Assembly (NCBI GenBank): GCA_944386335.1
Contig: CALXAQ010000139.1
Span: 1-8,609 of the forward strand
Direction of reading: 5' to 3'
DNA from: an uncultured Clostridia bacterium
GTDB taxonomy: Bacteria; Bacillota; Clostridia; TANB77; CAG-508
DNA: 8,609 bases
Shown: positions 6,150 through 8,609 of the stretch, piece after piece
Layout: each line of letters starts with the position of its first letter
Position numbering within the stretch: position 1 is the first letter of the stretch
Notes under the pieces: generated by a model
Told to the model about the DNA's origin: nothing
Database searches by the model: none
What the model saw: the letters and a program-made list of their open reading frames with translations, nothing else
Made by a program: the position numbers and the translations under genes

Positions 6150-6212
6150 TGCAATTTAGGGACGTTCTTTAAGTTGCAATTATTGCAACTTAAAGAACGT
6201 CCCTAAATTGCA
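6150..6212. repeat. Perfect 63-bp palindrome made of repeat copies 5 and 6
   Basis: Copy 5 (6150-6178) and copy 6 (6184-6212) are exact reverse complements around the 5-base loop ATTAT, so the RNA could form an unbroken 29-bp stem. Both differ from copy 1 by T for C in one arm. No T run follows (the next bases are GAGAGAAAGG), so it is not a typical terminator. The stem ends 7 bases before the ribosome site of the kinase gene. Confidence 0.93.
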
Positions 6213-6219
6213 GAGAGAA

Positions 6220-6224
6220 AGGAG
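6220..6224 (+). promoter_or_regulatory. Ribosome binding site for the GTG start at 6230
   Basis: AGGAG lies 5 bases before GTG 6230. The ATG at 6228 overlaps it but runs into a stop after four codons, so GTG is the real start. Confidence 0.8.
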
Positions 6225-6229
6225 AAAAT

Positions 6230-8245
6230 GTGGAAAAATTAAAACAATTTGCTAGTTTAAAAGTATTATGCTACGTATTAGCACCTATCTTATTTTTAAT
6301 TTTAATGCTTAGTGGCATTTATTTATCTTTTCAAAATGAAAATACTTATGATATGAGTGTAAACGATTATTATCAGACTACCAATTTTGCCGATAATTAC
6401 TATGGAAGAATACGTAGTATTTATTATAGTATATCAAGCATGTATGCTGAAATTCCTTTTCAAGTGAGTGATACTAGTTATTCTTTAATACAAAATGGAG
6501 AGGAAGAAATTTATTATCAATCACCAGATTACTATAGTGGATTTTATCAATATTTTCGTTTTATTATTGTAGATAGGCAAAGTCAAATTATCTTTACCAA
6601 TATAAAAACAGACAATTATGAGCAAGAAATAGAAAATATAAAACAAGGGAAATACTACTGGTATTACGAAACAGAAAACATACAAACCGATATAGAAAAA
6701 ATTGACGAATATAATATACGTTATGATTATGGATTAGTCCAATTAGAACAACTAAAACAATTAGGGTTAGATTTTTACATCGATTTTGATGAAGAACAAG
6801 TAGAAGTAGGAAACAGTTTCTATTTAGAAAAAACACTTTATGACACCATGATGGGAGTAAAAGAAGTTCCTATGTATGCCATACCTATTACAAGTGTATT
6901 ATTGATTCTAATTGTTATTTATCTGATTTGGTCTATAGGACATAAAAAAGGAGTAGAGGGAATTTATTTAAATTCCTTAGATAAAATTTCTTATGAATTA
7001 GTATGTATTATTGCCTTTTTCCTTTTTGTAATAGTAGTGGTTGTGGCCAATGCAGTAACAAGCGGAAGTTTGAACATAGTATTTCTATCTCTTAGTCTTA
7101 TCAGCTATTTGGTTGCCTATACTATTTTGGCAACCTTAGCAACTACCACGATAAAAAGGTTAAAGGCGAAAACACTATTTAAAGAATTATGGATTGCCAA
7201 AATTTATCGTTGGATAAAAAGAAATATGGAAAATCTTATTTTCTCTAATACCTCCATCATGAGCAAGGTGGCTATTGTTTATGTGGGAATTATTTTCATT
7301 AGTTTCCTTATCGTCCTATTCTTCCATGATGGATTTTGGATAATATTGTTACCAGTTTTTTGGGGATTTTCCTTTTATAAAATTGCCCAATATATGAAAC
7401 AAATAAAAACAATAGAGCAGGCCCTAAAAGATATTTATGAAGGAAAAGAAGAAGTAGTAATTGACAGTCAAAATTTAGATAAAGAGTTTAAGCAAATAGC
7501 AACTTACGTGAATGATATAGCAAAAGGATTTTCAAGTGCCGTAGAAAAAAGTTTGAAAAGTGAAAGAATGAAAACAGAGTTAATTACCAACGTGTCTCAT
7601 GATATAAAAACACCACTAACCTCTATTATTAACTACGTAGACTTGCTAAAAAAAGAAGAAATGCCAAGTGAAAAAGCAAAAGAATATTTAGAGGTATTAG
7701 ATAATAAATCACAAAGATTAAAAAGGCTAACAGAGGATTTGGTAGAAGCCTCTAAAGCATCTTCTGGCAATATAAAATTGAACATGGAAATATTAGATGT
7801 AAAAGAACTAATCAAACAAGTATCTGGCGAATTCGAAGATAAATTTGAAGAAAAACATTTAGAGCTAAACACTTATATGCCAAAAGAAGATTGCCTAATT
7901 AAAGCAGATAGCAGATATCTATACCGTGTACTGGAAAATTTATATGGAAATATTGTAAAATACGCATTAGAATCTTCCAGAGTGTATATAGATGTATTCT
8001 TAGTAGAGGGAAAAGTACAAATACAAATGAAAAATATATCCAAAGAAAAGCTAAATATATCAGCAGAAGAGCTAAAGCAAAGATTTGTGAGAGGAGAAGC
8101 CTCTAGAAATACAGAAGGAAGCGGCCTTGGCCTTTCCATTGCAGAGAGTCTAACTAACCTACAAGGTGGAAGGTTTGAAATTTATCTAGATGGAGATTTA
8201 TTTAAAGTGATTATAGAATTCGAAAGACAAAAAAAGGAACATTAG
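6230..8245 (+). CDS. Multi-pass membrane sensor histidine kinase (VanS-like)
   Basis: A 671-residue kinase, partner of the regulator encoded upstream. One helix (about 12-34) is followed by an outside domain of about 180 residues rich in tyrosine and acidic residues, then five more helices (about 216-236, 254-275, 279-303, 346-365, 367-385). A linker of HAMP-like character (about 386-440) leads to the HisKA domain, with the phosphoacceptor H457 in NVSHDIKTPLTSI. The ATPase domain has the N-box around N574 (ENLYGNIVKYA) and the G2 box GSGLGLSIA (630-638). The usual DxGxG box is replaced by KNISKEKLN, as in related clostridial kinases known to me, so it is probably still active. The signal is unknown; the large outer domain and six helices suggest an envelope signal. 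The 106-base gap from the regulator is mostly repeat DNA. A hairpin 5 bases after the stop may end the transcript. Confidence 0.92.
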   Translation: MEKLKQFASLKVLCYVLAPILFLILMLSGIYLSFQNENTYDMSVNDYYQTTNFADNYYGRIRSIYYSISSMYAEIPFQVSDTSYSLIQNGEEEIYYQSPDYYSGFYQYFRFIIVDRQSQIIFTNIKTDNYEQEIENIKQGKYYWYYETENIQTDIEKIDEYNIRYDYGLVQLEQLKQLGLDFYIDFDEEQVEVGNSFYLEKTLYDTMMGVKEVPMYAIPITSVLLILIVIYLIWSIGHKKGVEGIYLNSLDKISYELVCIIAFFLFVIVVVVANAVTSGSLNIVFLSLSLISYLVAYTILATLATTTIKRLKAKTLFKELWIAKIYRWIKRNMENLIFSNTSIMSKVAIVYVGIIFISFLIVLFFHDGFWIILLPVFWGFSFYKIAQYMKQIKTIEQALKDIYEGKEEVVIDSQNLDKEFKQIATYVNDIAKGFSSAVEKSLKSERMKTELITNVSHDIKTPLTSIINYVDLLKKEEMPSEKAKEYLEVLDNKSQRLKRLTEDLVEASKASSGNIKLNMEILDVKELIKQVSGEFEDKFEEKHLELNTYMPKEDCLIKADSRYLYRVLENLYGNIVKYALESSRVYIDVFLVEGKVQIQMKNISKEKLNISAEELKQRFVRGEASRNTEGSGLGLSIAESLTNLQGGRFEIYLDGDLFKVIIEFERQKKEH

Positions 8246-8250
8246 GATAT

Positions 8251-8304
8251 AAAAATGAACCCCAAAAATTAGACAAAAAAGTTTAATAAGGAGGGTTCAT
8301 TTTT
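8251..8304. terminator. Hairpin after the kinase gene, possible two-way terminator
   Basis: AAAAATGAACCC (8251-8262) pairs perfectly with GGGTTCATTTTT (8293-8304): 12 bp with a 30-base loop. The A and T runs belong to the stem, so it could work from either side, but the large loop makes this uncertain. Confidence 0.5.
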
Positions 8305-8313
8305 ATGTTATGA
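8254..8313 (+). mobile_element. Insertion-sequence left-end remnant with a dead start codon
   Basis: TGAACCCCAAAAATTAGACA (8256-8275) is followed by the ribosome site AAGGAGGG (8288-8295) and ATG 8305, but the frame stops after two codons at TGA 8311-8313. This order (end, ribosome site, start) is that of the beginning of a transposase unit. IS3-type identity is inferred from the TGAACC end. No transposase sequence follows. The same end sequence occurs at 1889-1907. Confidence 0.4.
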
Positions 8314-8477
8314 AAACAAGTATATATTAAAATAGGAAGATTTTTAACAAAGTTATCGAAAGTTTTTTTAAAATAGGATTGGGAAAAATATCAAGAGATA
8401 GATATTAATTATTGTTAAAAAGGTAATATAAAATAAGAATAGAGATAAATAATATGAAACAGAAAAGGAGTAAACTT

Positions 8478-8609
8478 ATGAGAAAAGAAAAAGGAATTAC
8501 AATGGTAACTTTGGTGGTAACAATTATAGTTTTAATTATTTTAGCAGGAGTGAGCATCAATACATTAATAGGAGACAATGGAATTATTACAAAAACAAAG
8601 CAAGCAAGA
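8478..8609 (+). CDS. Type IV pilin-like protein, N-terminal part (runs off window)
   Basis: AAAGGAG (8464-8470) lies 7 bases before ATG 8478, and the frame is open to the right edge (44 codons). The protein starts with the prepilin pattern: a short basic leader MRKEKG, then ITMVTLVVTIIVLIILAGVS, a long hydrophobic helix, then NTLIGDNGIITKTKQ. Prepilin peptidase would cut after G6. The glutamate usual at position 5 of the mature pilin is a threonine here. In Clostridia this N-terminus is found on pseudopilins and also on varied surface proteins, so the rest of the gene is needed to name it. No convincing promoter is visible between 8314 and 8463. Confidence 0.8.
   Translation, partial: MRKEKGITMVTLVVTIIVLIILAGVSINTLIGDNGIITKTKQAR

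Noticed and set aside
1802..6212. The palindromic repeats as a CRISPR array
   Set aside because: Copies are far apart, in both orientations, without regular spacers and without cas genes.
8413..8441. TTGTTA with a TAAGAA/TATAAA-like -10 as promoter of the pilin-like gene
   Set aside because: Spacing is 15 or 9 bases and both boxes are poor. Too weak to annotate in this AT-rich stretch.

Overview
The window is AT-rich and coding-dense. Six of its seven genes are nearly complete or complete, all on the + strand, with AAGGAGG-type ribosome sites and several ATG/GTG starts. The gene set (MucBP-repeat surface protein, DUF348/G5/3D cell-wall protein, VanR/VanS-like two-component pair, and a KGIT(M/L)V-type pilin-like N-terminus) points to a low-GC Gram-positive of the class Clostridia, probably an uncultured gut type. 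Nothing in it fixes genus or species.

Layout. 1-1811: the 3' part of a large membrane-anchored surface protein with four MucBP repeats. 1812-2166: a 3' hairpin, an unusual two-layer terminator whose loop holds insertion-sequence-end-like arms, a stretch with nothing recognisable, then a strong promoter under a 19-bp palindrome. 2167-3156: secreted or anchored DUF348-G5-3D protein, a probable peptidoglycan-active enzyme. 3157-3332: two inverted copies of a 29-bp palindromic repeat around a perfect terminator, then an extended -10 promoter. 3333-4091 and 4111-5259: a probable two-gene operon of exodeoxyribonuclease III and an AI-2E/PerM-family membrane protein, ending in a hairpin that overlaps the stop codon. 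5260-5418: tandem 11-bp direct repeats and a promoter. 5419-6123 and 6230-8245: response regulator and sensor kinase, separated by a perfect 63-bp palindrome. 8251-8313: an insertion-sequence-end-like hairpin with a dead start codon. 8478 to the end: the start of a prepilin-like protein.

How the genes relate. Four of the predicted products act at the cell surface or in the membrane, and the regulator pair probably senses an envelope signal, but nothing in the sequence proves that the pair controls its neighbours. The most distinctive feature is non-coding: a family of 29-bp palindromes (six full copies and one fragment) that lies only at gene 3' ends, in two cases containing the stop codon. 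Together with the host terminators and the insertion-end remnants, these build composite 3' ends. This repeat family and the candidate autoregulatory site of the regulator are the best leads for something not yet described. I see no CRISPR array, toxin-antitoxin pair, tRNA, rRNA or defence gene.
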